A DNA stretch of 64,000 nt from UBA11740 sp049273695 (GCA_049273695.1 JBASRE010000059.1:62001-126000), one strand, 5' to 3'. Positions 10,183 to 19,074 are shown, counted from the stretch's first letter. Notes: a model not told the origin generated them from the letters alone. Program-made: numbers and translations.

Positions 10183-10733
10183 ACACTGTTAAGTTGTCGC
10201 AAAAACTCCGGGACCTTTGGGGGCGTTTCGCTACTTCTGTTGTTATGCTGAAAATAGCTTCTGCCTCAGATTGAAGACTCTTTTTTTCGAGGACACTTCA
10301 ATGTTTCATTAGTCTCCTCGGTCTCCGCTTTCTCATCTTCGAATAACCGAGAAAGTTGCTGACGACTGTGCAAGCATACGTCGAGCAATAGATGTGCCGT
10401 GTCGGGCGGCGGAGGAGTTGTTGGCATCGTCCGAAGTGTTTCGAAATTAACTTAAGTCATGTAAGAGGGCTTGGTGGAGGTTTCGTCAGGGGGCAAGGTC
10501 AGTCACAAATGCAAGCGCGCCTGCGCTGCGGGAAGCCCTTGTAAGGGAGTCCAATAAAATGGATGGAAAGTCTGATTGGACAGACTGCCAAACGAGCAGT
10601 TTCACTTTCAACCAAACAGAGTCCCCTTAAGACAAACGACAATATTCGGGGAAGCCTATACGCACACAGACTAGACTAATAAATCTGTCGCTTCAGGGAG
10701 TGGTTAAGTCACACGATATGAGTCAGGAGGAAT
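10183..10733. other. non-coding stretch with repeat copy B
   Basis: No gene is supported here. The stretch holds the 5' region of the transporter gene and the second copy of the 46-bp repeat at 10553-10598. A sequence at 10196 beginning TGTCGCAAAAA resembles, with one gap, the inward-reading sequence beside tnsA. It is a weak candidate for a transposon left end. Confidence 0.4.
10553..10598 (+). repeat. 46-bp repeat copy B with imperfect palindrome
   Basis: The copy matches 34 of 46 positions of the sequence at 561-606. The hairpin arms GGAAAGTCTG (10565-10574) and CAGACTGCC (10581-10589) are kept in weaker form around a 6-base loop. Some arm changes break pairing, so this copy may be decaying or under relaxed selection. 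Confidence 0.6.
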
Positions 10734-11125
10734 ATGCGTTTTGCAAACCCGTTACTGGTTAAGTCTCTGAACCCGAATCGGCTGGTACGCGGCGTAGACT
10801 TAGAGCCTCTTCCGTGAATCGACGTGCCGGCTTGTGGCACCGCTTGGTATACGCTCGCGCCAGGAAAGAAAATTGAGGAGAGTGAGGTGCAAGTTTTCAA
10901 GGATCTCCTGCTTGCCTTCAACCGCTTGCCTTCTGTCAACAGCGTTATCGACGGCGACTAGTGCTGCATGAGGAACTTAACCGTTGGATGGCCGTGCAGC
11001 GCTAGCTCATGAACCGCCGTGAACCACCACTTATCAAGGGCGAGATCTACAAGTATGTGGCTAGGAGATGGGGTCCAGAACCGCGTGCGCACCGAAGATT
11101 AGGAAGAAGACACAGAGCAACACGT
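10734..11125 (+). pseudogene. decayed small gene(s), unknown
   Basis: Coding-like sequence runs along the plus strand but is broken. A frame opens at the ATG at 10734 just after AGGAGG, meets TGA at 10815, continues in the same frame (VPACGTAWYTLAPGKK...) to TAG at 10959, then resumes in another frame (LVLHEELNRWMAVQR) to a further stop, and again from 11009 (MNRREPPLIKGEIYKYVARR). Codon choice looks protein-like throughout. Two or more lesions suggest decay rather than recoding. I do not recognise the family. It lies next to the short TniQ end of the transposon core, where cargo would be expected. Confidence 0.4.
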
Positions 11126-11207
11126 CCATGGCGAGAACCACCGCACCCGTGCCGCCCAGCACTGCCCCCATCAGCTTCCGCACAAGTTGCGCTGACTTCA
11201 ACAACAT
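11061..11207 (-). CDS. 48-residue single-pass membrane protein, unknown
   Basis: This short gene starts at an ATG with AGGAGG placed 8 bases upstream, an unusually good ribosome binding site for this region. The product is 48 residues: a short basic N-terminus (MLLKSAQLVRKLMG), glycine-rich residues, then a hydrophobic stretch (about 20-40) and an acidic end. It could be a small membrane peptide, for example a toxin-like or regulatory peptide, but no family is recognised. It lies antisense to the end of the decayed plus-strand gene. Confidence 0.5.
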   Translation of the reverse strand: MLLKSAQLVRKLMGAVLGGTGAVVLAMDVLLCVFFLIFGAHAVLDPIS

Positions 11208-11293
11208 AATGCATACCTCCTTCTCGGTTGTCGTTAACACTCCGAAGCTGCAAATCGGCTTCGCCCTTTACAGTGCATGGCGCGTGCCAATAG

Positions 11294-11556
11294 TTAGTCT
11301 TCGGTTTCCTTTGTTTTTATGCGCCCGATGAGGGAAGCATCGATGAGCAGTCCATTACATCGGACGACGAATCCGACAGGACAGACTCTGAGCAAGCGGC
11401 AGTCAATCCCGATTCGCTGCCGTCCGATCCTTTCTCTGAATCATCTGCCAATCACCCATTTTTCAGGCTCGACGACGAACACTGCGACGCGATGGTGCAG
11501 AAGGCCGCTGTGTTGCTTGCGAGGCTCGACTCTTTGAAAGGCCCTTTCAAAAACTA
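11294..11556 (+). pseudogene. start-less coding remnant with acidic linker
   Basis: After a TAG at 11291 the frame stays open to a TAG ending at 11556. It encodes a short hydrophobic piece, an acidic Ser/Asp-rich linker and a helical end (ending RLDSLKGPFKN). Composition and codon use look genuine, but there is no ATG, GTG or TTG start until near the end, so the 5' part is missing or frame-shifted. It may be another decayed cargo gene of the transposon. The family is unknown. Confidence 0.35.
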
Positions 11557-11672
11557 GTTCTATGAGGCCTTATCTGCCCCTTAACTGGTTAGCCGCTGGA
11601 TGACCATTTGCACAAAACTATTTACACGCTCTCTTTCTCCATAACGTGAGAGTTGATTAGGCTGTCAGAAAG

Positions 11673-13049
11673 TTAGAGTTCGAGCTTTTCAATAACTTCT
11701 TGAACGGAATCGCGGTCGAACTTAATAGTGCGGTGACCATCCACCGCAGGTCTCCACCTCGATCTTAAGCGCCCCGCTCGAGCGAGTTCTCGAATGGTTT
11801 CGCAATTCACGCCGAGTTCTCTCGCAAGATCCCGCGTACTAAGTGATTGTTCAAACTTGCATTTGAGGTTTAGAACATCGGAAAGTCGAAGAACGCATTC
11901 CAGTGTTGTTCTGTGGTTTCTTATGGCGAACCCTGCTTCGCCTGACGCTATCAGATCGGACATTGCATGATGACTAATTCTGAGCAACCGCCTTGCGTGC
12001 GCCATCGAAATGTACTTGTTATTTTCGGTAAGTATCAGGCGAGTTTTCCCTAGTAGTTCTTTGCATTGCGACTTCAATCTGACAGTCAAGAATTGAGCGA
12101 AGGACTCACGGATGAAATCAAATTGCGCCCCGTCCAGGTCCCGATACAACTGTTCGTAGAAAGGACCGAATTCTCTTTTGAGAGCCGTATCAAGCTTTCC
12201 GTCAGCCGGATTGAGTCTGATCTGTCCCTTCGATTGTTTACTCAAGAATTGATGAAAGTTGCGCGGCCAATCCTCGAATATCGAATACGCTCGGTCATAA
12301 AGTTGGTGGAGATCTGCATTCCCGACTTTTATTGATTTCGAAGGTCTCCCAGTCGCCCACGCGATGTTTCGAAAGGTCCCAGCGATGAAAGTGAGGGCTA
12401 CTGCAAAATCTTGTAGGCCAAGACCGTGGAGCGGATTGTCATTCTCTACTTGCGGTGTCCTAGATAGGAGGTCGCAGAGTTGATAGATACGTCGAGACAC
12501 TGCCAGTTCACTCGCAGTTAGAAATTCCGGATCTATTTCTCTCCAGTCACATCCACAAGGGCAAATACTCGAGCTCTTCCTGATGCACTTGATACGTCGC
12601 CGACAGTTAGGGCAACTATCAAAAAGCAGGCACTCATGAAATGGGCAGGCCGTCACGAGAGAGCAGTCCCAAACACGAAAACAATAGCCGAACTCACTCA
12701 GGCACTTTGGACAAATCTTGGGACAGTGCGGTCGGATAATCGAGCGATTGAGAAAGGCTCCATAGAAATTGTATTCGTGTTCACTCGTTTCCCCCTGAGA
12801 AGAATCCGGCGCTAGATATGAAAGCGCGCTCAGATTGGCCAAGGCGTTGTCCGTGAGCTGCGCAAGCTTCTCAAGTCCTTTCGTCTTACCGAACACGAAC
12901 GAGAACGTCCATTGCAGCTCCATGTAGTCAATGTCCGCAAGCGAAAGAATCCAAGACGGCGTGTCATAGCCGTTCAACTCCGTAAGCCGCACAAGATACC
13001 CGATGAAACTCTCGCCCGTTTCGGGCTTCGGTCTCACCACTAATTTCAT
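11673..13049 (-). CDS. tniQ: short TniQ/TnsD-family target selector with two C-terminal HTH modules
   Basis: The 458-residue protein begins with a TniQ-type N-terminus (KLVVRPKPETGESFIGYLVR) and carries zinc-ligand cysteines and histidines between about 108 and 165 (CPKICPKC, CPFH, CPNC, CPCGC). TniQ proteins link target DNA, or a guide complex, to the TnsC filament. The C-terminal ~110 residues form two helix-turn-helix-like modules (about 346-400 and 402-458; the second reads LSTRDLARELGVNCETIREL). It is clearly related to the longer TniQ upstream and separated from it by 114 bases that contain a GC-rich hairpin. Having two selectors suggests two targeting routes, as in Tn7, but that is inference. 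Confidence 0.88.
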   Translation of the reverse strand: MKLVVRPKPETGESFIGYLVRLTELNGYDTPSWILSLADIDYMELQWTFSFVFGKTKGLEKLAQLTDNALANLSALSYLAPDSSQGETSEHEYNFYGAFLNRSIIRPHCPKICPKCLSEFGYCFRVWDCSLVTACPFHECLLFDSCPNCRRRIKCIRKSSSICPCGCDWREIDPEFLTASELAVSRRIYQLCDLLSRTPQVENDNPLHGLGLQDFAVALTFIAGTFRNIAWATGRPSKSIKVGNADLHQLYDRAYSIFEDWPRNFHQFLSKQSKGQIRLNPADGKLDTALKREFGPFYEQLYRDLDGAQFDFIRESFAQFLTVRLKSQCKELLGKTRLILTENNKYISMAHARRLLRISHHAMSDLIASGEAGFAIRNHRTTLECVLRLSDVLNLKCKFEQSLSTRDLARELGVNCETIRELARAGRLRSRWRPAVDGHRTIKFDRDSVQEVIEKLEL

Positions 13050-13121
13050 GTTAGGGCGCGCACGGCGATACGTCCCGTCACGCGAATCCTACTCACGAGA
13101 TTAACGCGACGCGGATGACAT

Positions 13122-13141
13122 CACGCGCGGTTTCGCGCGTG
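13122..13141. other. GC-rich hairpin between the two tniQ genes
   Basis: CACGCGCG (13122-13129) pairs perfectly with CGCGCGTG (13134-13141) around a GTTT loop. It lies in the 114-base gap between the long and short tniQ genes. There is no T-run on the transcribed strand, so it may tune mRNA stability or expression of the downstream gene rather than terminate transcription. Confidence 0.5.
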
Positions 13142-13163
13142 TGAGATCACTAAGAAAAGATTC

Positions 13164-15779
13164 TTATCGGTAACTTTTGACGGAGCGATCCCGGAGGCCT
13201 GCGAGTATGAGTTTTTGCCTTCGAGACGTGAGTCGATGACTTGAGAGTGATCTTTCATGATTGCGAGCGTGCTTTGCATTGTCTCTAGATTTGTCGAGAT
13301 CAGATTTCGAGATCAGCATGTTTGAAATAGCTTTTGGGTATGGATTTGCGACTTGCCTGACTAATCCCTTTCGGACAAGTTCATTGATGTTTTGATAACT
13401 CACGCCGAGGAAAGCCGCAGCTTCTGATCGATTGACAACGGTCGCCATGAAATCAGCAATCTGCTCTACATCCGACTTGCATAAGAACCGCTTGTTTCCG
13501 TCCTTGGAAAGGACGTATGTTATATAGCCAGTCTTCATCCATCTTTCTCTGAGAATCTTGATAGTAATTTCCAATCTTTCAGCAGCGGCTCTTAACGACA
13601 GCAAGTCGGTTAGGTCAGGAAACTGCTCTTTGTGCCTTTCAATGTAGGTACGGTTGAATCGGTATCCGCGCTTGCCGTCTTGATCGTTTGCATACGGACG
13701 CAGTATCCCATCAGCAACCAGGTTGCAAATGGTTTTCTTGTTCAGGTCAAGGATCCTTGCTGCCTGTTCGACGCCGACTGAGTAGATCTTCGGGCGCCGG
13801 TCGCTCCGTAAGATCGGATTAGCGGCAATCACTCTTCTCAAGTTCAGTCCCGCGAGATCTGACCGTCTGAAGATGTATTGGGGACCCCCGTCGATTGATC
13901 GACCGGATACGGGAGTGACATCCTGAGATTTAAGGCTTTGAACCAGAAACTCAATTGAAGTGCCGGCCCCAAAAGCAAGTATTCCGGCGCCGATGTATTT
14001 TGATTTGAAGTCTTCAATCGCCTCTCGTGTAATTAACCGATATGTCACTCCTGCCTTGAGTTCATCTTTGGTTTTGATTAGGTCCTTACGCGCAAAAAGG
14101 TAAAGGGCTCGTGCCTTGAAGCCTTGGCCCATAACTCCGCCATCTATTTTGAGAAGGGGGTCAGCGCAGTGCGAAAGTTTTTCTTGGACATAAGCTTCAA
14201 CCTCTTGGCGTGCAAAACGCAGCGCCGAGAGTCCATGTTCTCCTTTAAAGATCTTTCTGGGCGTAATGTGACCGCTAAGAATATCGTTAACGAAGCTGTG
14301 TATTCCCCAATTGATTTTGGATAGCTGGACGATCACTGTGTCTAAAACGCCGTTGAAGTCGCGAAGTCGCTTGGCGCCTTCTGTGAGCGGAACTGTTCGA
14401 CAATGCATTTTCTTAATGAATTGCTGAAGGATATTCGCGTCGAATCTCCACCGGTCGTTCATCGACGCGTCTTCTGCAACAGTAATCAGGGAAGTTTCAA
14501 CAAGCTTCAGAACGTTGACTTGGCTTACGCCCAGAACCTTTGAGGCAGCTTTTAAAGAAAGATATCGGCGCTTCTGTAACTTTAATCTTTCAACGCTTTC
14601 CGCTTGGACAACAAACTGTCGTCGAACACCAGACTTGTCTACCACGGCCGCCAACTTTCCACTTGAAATGAGAGCATCCACAGCCGTTTGGTCGAGGCTG
14701 AGAATTCTGCTAACACTGGTTCGGGATAAACAAGCAGAATACCCTCGCTGGACGAACCATCTCGGGGAACATAAGTACGACTGGTCCGAGAGCTGCAGAA
14801 TGTATTTTTCGAACTCAGGACGTAATAACTTCCCAAGCTCGTCATCGCAACTTGGCGAGCGGTACAGCTTATTGTAAACAAGACCGAAAGTGCTTCGTAG
14901 GTTTTTCTTTTCGGTGGACGATTTCCCGCGAGACAGATCATCAAGAAAACGGTGAAAATTATCAGGCCAATTTTCAAAGACCGAGAAAGCACTGACCAGG
15001 CGCTGGTGATTTTCCAGAACGGTGTTCTTCCGAAGAAATATTAACCTATTGCTCCAACGCCGTTCTTGCGACATGGCGAGGATGAGGAGTGCGTTTAACA
15101 GAGAACTCAGCCCCAGATCGATTAGAGGATTCCTCTTCGTTGATCTAATCCGTGGAAGTCCAGGCAGCCCGAATGCTCTGTACAGAAGTAATGACACTCT
15201 GCATTGAGCCTCTGGCAAACGCGTCACTTTGCTTTCGCGCCAGTCGAACCCGCAACGGCACTTACTCACGTGTCGGCGAAACCACGTCATTGCCTTGCCG
15301 CACGCCGGACACTTTTCAATTAAGAGAACCTTGTGAATAGGACAGCATGTCACTGCAGAGAATTCCCATTGCTTACGACAATGGTTTGACTCCCTGAGGC
15401 ACTCCACGCACACCCTCTGTCGTTTGAACACGAGCAAATAAGATTCGATCTCATGGTCGAAGAACTTGACTGAGTACTTCTTGGGATTGCTTTGATAAGG
15501 TAAACGCTCTAATTCTTCAGCCTCTACTTGGGTCAGCTCCGCCAAAGCCTCGTTAATTCTGATCAATCTTTCACGCGAAACCAAACGCTGCATCTTCCAA
15601 TCGAGATTTGCTGCTTGCAGGATCCAAACAGGTGTATCGTAAGAGTTGATCTCGGCAAGTCGTATTAGGAATCCTAAGTAGGTTTCGTCCGTTTTAGGAC
15701 GTGTCCTAATGACCAAAGTGGATTGACTCGACAATTTGTCGATTGGCAGAGATGTCTGTTCTCGTAACCCGCTTAGCAC
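13164..15779 (-). CDS. tniQ: long TniQ/TnsD-family protein with about eight tandem winged-helix-like modules
   Basis: The 871-residue protein has a TniQ domain (about 20-300) with zinc-ligand clusters CVECLRESNHC, CCPIH, CPAC and CRCGFDW (124-180). The remaining ~500 residues read as a tandem series of excisionase/MerR-like modules, each with a helix-turn-helix then a beta wing: about 348-402, 406-458, 463-536, 540-595, 597-648, 665-719, 725-778 and 781-835. Clear examples are LSLKAASKVLGVSQVNVLKL and VNRSEAAAFLGVSYQNINEL. TnsD of Tn7 binds its attachment site directly, so this array is a good candidate for sequence-specific target recognition. The annotated start is a GTG with weak support; an in-frame TTG nearer residue 22 is possible. 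It follows tnsC by 25 bases. Confidence 0.85.
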   Translation of the reverse strand: MLSGLREQTSLPIDKLSSQSTLVIRTRPKTDETYLGFLIRLAEINSYDTPVWILQAANLDWKMQRLVSRERLIRINEALAELTQVEAEELERLPYQSNPKKYSVKFFDHEIESYLLVFKRQRVCVECLRESNHCRKQWEFSAVTCCPIHKVLLIEKCPACGKAMTWFRRHVSKCRCGFDWRESKVTRLPEAQCRVSLLLYRAFGLPGLPRIRSTKRNPLIDLGLSSLLNALLILAMSQERRWSNRLIFLRKNTVLENHQRLVSAFSVFENWPDNFHRFLDDLSRGKSSTEKKNLRSTFGLVYNKLYRSPSCDDELGKLLRPEFEKYILQLSDQSYLCSPRWFVQRGYSACLSRTSVSRILSLDQTAVDALISSGKLAAVVDKSGVRRQFVVQAESVERLKLQKRRYLSLKAASKVLGVSQVNVLKLVETSLITVAEDASMNDRWRFDANILQQFIKKMHCRTVPLTEGAKRLRDFNGVLDTVIVQLSKINWGIHSFVNDILSGHITPRKIFKGEHGLSALRFARQEVEAYVQEKLSHCADPLLKIDGGVMGQGFKARALYLFARKDLIKTKDELKAGVTYRLITREAIEDFKSKYIGAGILAFGAGTSIEFLVQSLKSQDVTPVSGRSIDGGPQYIFRRSDLAGLNLRRVIAANPILRSDRRPKIYSVGVEQAARILDLNKKTICNLVADGILRPYANDQDGKRGYRFNRTYIERHKEQFPDLTDLLSLRAAAERLEITIKILRERWMKTGYITYVLSKDGNKRFLCKSDVEQIADFMATVVNRSEAAAFLGVSYQNINELVRKGLVRQVANPYPKAISNMLISKSDLDKSRDNAKHARNHERSLSSHRLTSRRQKLILAGLRDRSVKSYR

Positions 15780-15804
15780 CTATTGCAGAACAAGAATCGT
15801 CACG

Positions 15805-16746
15805 TTATTTCTTAGCCGGTTGCGCGATCTCACCAAAGGGATTTGGTTTACCGGGATCGTTAGCGGCGAGCCGCTGTTCATAGGCCAAGCTAAGAATCTC
15901 GAAAGTTAGAACTTCAGCATGTTTTTCCAACGCGATCACTGTTGCGCGACGAATCAACTTCATAACGTGTGCTACAACACCGCTGGTCGCCTCATAAATA
16001 CACAGCGCGGTCGACGGGTCCGCAAGATTCGACTTTTCGGCCAGAGGCAACTTGGCATCGATGGCGTTGAGAAATCGACGGAAATCTTTTTTCTCAGTTG
16101 ATGTTTCATATCCAAAAGGTTCAAGGTCGATTCTTGTCGCAAATCTTCTCTGCAACTGCTCATTACCAGTATCGTCAAGAATCGTGTGGGAATATGGCAG
16201 TCCCGAAAGCACGATAGGAACGCGTGTTTGATCCATTAAAAGCTTCAACCAATCGGAAACAGTCTTGAGGACTTTCTTCGAGTCGCGATCCTGGAAGTGC
16301 TGGAACTCGTCGAGAATTAGTAATTCGACATTGCACGCTTGAAAGTATCTCTTTAGGCGGTTCGTCTGTGAGATTTGCGTCCCTTTCTCGGCTGCGGGAT
16401 CCCCGATCGCGGTGAGAAGAGACGTCGCAAGGCTCTTACACGTTGCAGGCACGGGGACACTCGCGCATAACACCGGTACGATTGACCCATCGTCAGTAAA
16501 CGTGCGCTGATGATCTCTCGCGTACAACCTGATTATCGTAGTCTTACCAGCACCGGTGTCACCTTGGATAAGGAGGCCCTCGGCCTCGTTCGCTGCCTTA
16601 GCATGGTTATGACACTCCTTGATTGCTTTGAGAGCAGTTTCGTTGCGCGGAAAATGAATGTACAAGTTTTCCACCAACCGGATCCGATCCTCGATTGGCA
16701 TATTCTTATATTTCTTACGATCAATTTTCGGCTTCTTTTTTGCCAT
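15805..16746 (-). CDS. tnsC: TnsC/TniB-type AAA+ transposition regulator
   Basis: The protein has 313 residues counted from the ATG at 16746, which has AGGAG seven bases upstream; an earlier frame start at 16782 would overlap the end of tnsB. The AAA+ core shows Walker A GDTGAGKTT and Walker B LLILDEFQH, with the IVLSGLPYS sensor segment and RRFATRIDL arginines typical of TniB. In Tn7-like elements TnsC forms an ATP-dependent filament on DNA that joins the target selector (TniQ) to the transposase (TnsB). It is placed 10 bases after tnsB and 25 bases before the long tniQ, so the genes are very likely co-transcribed. Confidence 0.92.
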   Translation of the reverse strand: MAKKKPKIDRKKYKNMPIEDRIRLVENLYIHFPRNETALKAIKECHNHAKAANEAEGLLIQGDTGAGKTTIIRLYARDHQRTFTDDGSIVPVLCASVPVPATCKSLATSLLTAIGDPAAEKGTQISQTNRLKRYFQACNVELLILDEFQHFQDRDSKKVLKTVSDWLKLLMDQTRVPIVLSGLPYSHTILDDTGNEQLQRRFATRIDLEPFGYETSTEKKDFRRFLNAIDAKLPLAEKSNLADPSTALCIYEATSGVVAHVMKLIRRATVIALEKHAEVLTFEILSLAYEQRLAANDPGKPNPFGEIAQPAKK

Positions 16747-16756
16747 GATTAAGCTC

Positions 16757-18214
16757 CTATTTTGGTAGGTTGTAATCTCCACTCCAGCCGGTCATGTCTA
16801 GATCTTCGTCAGACGGTGCGGGCGCGGAAGTAGGCGACGGATTAGTGGTTTCCTTTTTTGTTTGCAGTGGTTCGGACTTCTTCTTGTCATGGGACTTTTT
16901 GCGATTTTTGCGATTCTTTCCTGTCCCTTTTCCATTATTTGAGGCGTTTTCACCTTCAGCTTGGACCAGCTTCAAATCAGTGACTAGTTCCTCGCCCGAT
17001 GTATCAGGCGGTTTAGGCTCAATGCCGAGATCTGATGTTCTTTTGACTAAAGATTCAGGGGCCGGCTGAAGCAATAGGTGCGGCTTTGAAGGGCCGATGA
17101 CTCGAGGGCTCGCGGTATCGTCGCCGGCCGGAAGTTGATGTTCGATTCCGTCGCGCGTCTGGATACCTTCACCGCGAAAGCGGGCAAGGCGCTTGCGCGT
17201 TCGAGTCTTGCTTTTAGCTGCCGTCCACTCTCGCTCGACGATTTCCTGGATCTCTCGTTTGGCACGAGCAAGGGAAAAGGCGTTTACGTTTCTCTTCAGT
17301 TCGTCGCGTGCATATCGGCTTATGACGGTGTGTTGATAGAGTCTGAGTTCTCTGGTGTAGTCCTGATCTACAGCGGGCACGGGAATATACCGATTGTGCC
17401 GTTCGTCATATACGTGAATCAGGGACAGATCTGACGGGTTACGCTTGATGATGACCTTCTTGTGCGGATCAAGCGTACGCCTGACTAACGCTAGGTCTTC
17501 ATCGTTGTAAAAGAGATTGTCTAGTTCAATTCCCCGGGCCGTGGGGACGCGCTCTTCGGTGTAGCCTAGGGCTACATCAAGGATCTCGTTATTTACCGGT
17601 AGAGCTGGTGGCCATTCCGCGATTCCTTTCTCCCAACGCACGGCGGGCACGTCTCTAATCCCGCGATGCGGCGAAACCTGGTAAACATCAGCAAGCCATT
17701 TGTGTGTTATTTCATCAAGTACGTCCGGTGTGATGATGGCAGTCTTGCCGGGCTCGTAATCTGCTTTTTCGATTATGTTCGAGAAGGTTGTACCTGGCAG
17801 TTGGTGATGCAATTGTGTAGCGGCCGTGCGATAACTTCTTTCAACCGACGGCCTAAACCACGGCTTACCCCTCTGGCCGAACTGTAAGACGATGCCTAGT
17901 TGGTGGCAGGCATCTTCGAGGTTTCGGCCATGAAACTCACGCGCATTATCAACGACGAGCACTTCGGGGATTCCATAAGGATTCCAATCGTTCTTGATGC
18001 TCGAATATTTCCTCCGCATGTAAGTCTTTGGTCGGATCGCGTGCTTCAGACATTCCATCACTGTTAGGAAACTGGGAGGATCGAAGCTGATATAAAACCC
18101 GAAGATCATTTTTGTATAAACACAAATCATCCACGTAAGAGTGGCGCGTCCAATTGGAAGCATCATGATCGGGTCTATTACGAATAGATCGGTGATTGTG
18201 TGATCGCATTCCAC
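16757..18214 (-). CDS. tnsB: TnsB transposase, catalytic C-terminal part (frame-shifted from the N-terminal part)
   Basis: This frame begins at a GTG (18214) inside the preceding ORF and carries the whole DDE catalytic core: Asp in ECDHT (residue 4), Asp in VVDNAREF (89) and Glu in RPSVERSYRT (125). The C-terminal third is charged and disordered, ending in DLDMTGWSGDYNLP, which resembles the tail by which TnsB contacts TnsC. The N-terminal DNA-binding part lies in the previous frame. Reading back from the GTG, the frame encodes LERVECDHT, the normal family sequence, so about one base has been lost near 18220. This could be a real lesion, an assembly indel or translation of two subunits. Confidence 0.85.
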   Translation of the reverse strand: MECDHTITDLFVIDPIMMLPIGRATLTWMICVYTKMIFGFYISFDPPSFLTVMECLKHAIRPKTYMRRKYSSIKNDWNPYGIPEVLVVDNAREFHGRNLEDACHQLGIVLQFGQRGKPWFRPSVERSYRTAATQLHHQLPGTTFSNIIEKADYEPGKTAIITPDVLDEITHKWLADVYQVSPHRGIRDVPAVRWEKGIAEWPPALPVNNEILDVALGYTEERVPTARGIELDNLFYNDEDLALVRRTLDPHKKVIIKRNPSDLSLIHVYDERHNRYIPVPAVDQDYTRELRLYQHTVISRYARDELKRNVNAFSLARAKREIQEIVEREWTAAKSKTRTRKRLARFRGEGIQTRDGIEHQLPAGDDTASPRVIGPSKPHLLLQPAPESLVKRTSDLGIEPKPPDTSGEELVTDLKLVQAEGENASNNGKGTGKNRKNRKKSHDKKKSEPLQTKKETTNPSPTSAPAPSDEDLDMTGWSGDYNLPK

Positions 18215-19074
18215 TCTTTCGAGCGGCCGGGTTGGGCGTGGACCTTGAAGGACGGCACGATACTTTTCATCAGCGATTTTCTTGCCATATATCGAGCTGC
18301 GAGCACTTCGTAGTCATCAAGCTTGCTCACGGCGTCATAGACGCTGCTTTTGGCTGGCTCTGGAAGCTGATCGTCGGGGTCTCTGAAATGATTGCCGTCC
18401 TCGATCTTCACAAGTAGCGCATCGTACACAGCGTCGACAGTAAAGCGCTGGTTCTTGAGATAGACTTCGTCAATTGAATTCTCGAGCAATTCAGCAACTT
18501 TGTTGGCTCGTTCCTGGGCTTTCGGATCGTTCTTGAAATCGCCTTTGCTGAGTCGCTGACCGTAGAAACGCCGCTGCCTGTTTCCACGAGCTTTGGTTGC
18601 CGGAACCAAGGACCGGACATCCTGGCCTGAGGCTTCGTAGAAAATGATCCATCGGCGGACAGTGGAGACCGATGGTGTTTTACTATCATGAATAACGCCA
18701 GCAACCTTTTCGATAATCGGTCGGAGCGCTGCTGCTGTTCGAATCTTGACGCCAGCGACTTCGACTGCTTTGACGTAGGAGATCCGGCGCTGCAATTCGA
18801 TCCTTCTGGGATCATCGTCTTTAAGACAGGCGATATCGCAAACGCCGGTCTTTTTTAGACGCTCCTTGAGAACGTCTTGATTGCGATCATGGCCGAGCAA
18901 CTCAGCGTAATTGCCAAAGATAGCTTCAATTAGGTCCTGCTCTGGCATCGCCGACCGTTCGTCGGTGATGATGTCCTTAATCCGAATTGAACCGTCAGGC
19001 AGACGTTTTTCGATTACGTACTCTCTACCTCTCAACTTGAGTTGCATGTTTCTGCTTAGTCTGTGTTTTGACAT
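18178..19074 (-). CDS. tnsB: TnsB transposase, N-terminal DNA-binding part (frame-shifted)
   Basis: This ORF encodes about 290 residues of the TnsB N-terminus, including helix-turn-helix-like segments (for example around PSVSTVRRWIIFYEASG, near 135-152) that in the family bind the transposon end repeats. It runs on through HAQPGR, the start of the catalytic domain, then leaves the family frame and stops at 18178 after about 12 unrelated residues. It overlaps the catalytic frame by 37 bases. The break falls immediately before the first catalytic Asp. The ORF abuts the tnsA start region, with the stop of tnsA next to it in the expected A-B order. Confidence 0.8.
   Translation of the reverse strand: MSKHRLSRNMQLKLRGREYVIEKRLPDGSIRIKDIITDERSAMPEQDLIEAIFGNYAELLGHDRNQDVLKERLKKTGVCDIACLKDDDPRRIELQRRISYVKAVEVAGVKIRTAAALRPIIEKVAGVIHDSKTPSVSTVRRWIIFYEASGQDVRSLVPATKARGNRQRRFYGQRLSKGDFKNDPKAQERANKVAELLENSIDEVYLKNQRFTVDAVYDALLVKIEDGNHFRDPDDQLPEPAKSSVYDAVSKLDDYEVLAARYMARKSLMKSIVPSFKVHAQPGRSKEWNAITQSPIYS

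Noticed and set aside
10734..10961. In-frame TGA that might encode selenocysteine, with a small GTGCC/GGCAC hairpin after it
   Set aside because: The region carries further frame breaks, the hairpin is short and no redox motif surrounds the TGA, so gene decay is simpler.
18190..18225. Programmed -1 frameshift in tnsB
   Set aside because: No canonical slippery heptamer, and the family sequence is restored by a simple one-base insertion; kept as a possibility only.
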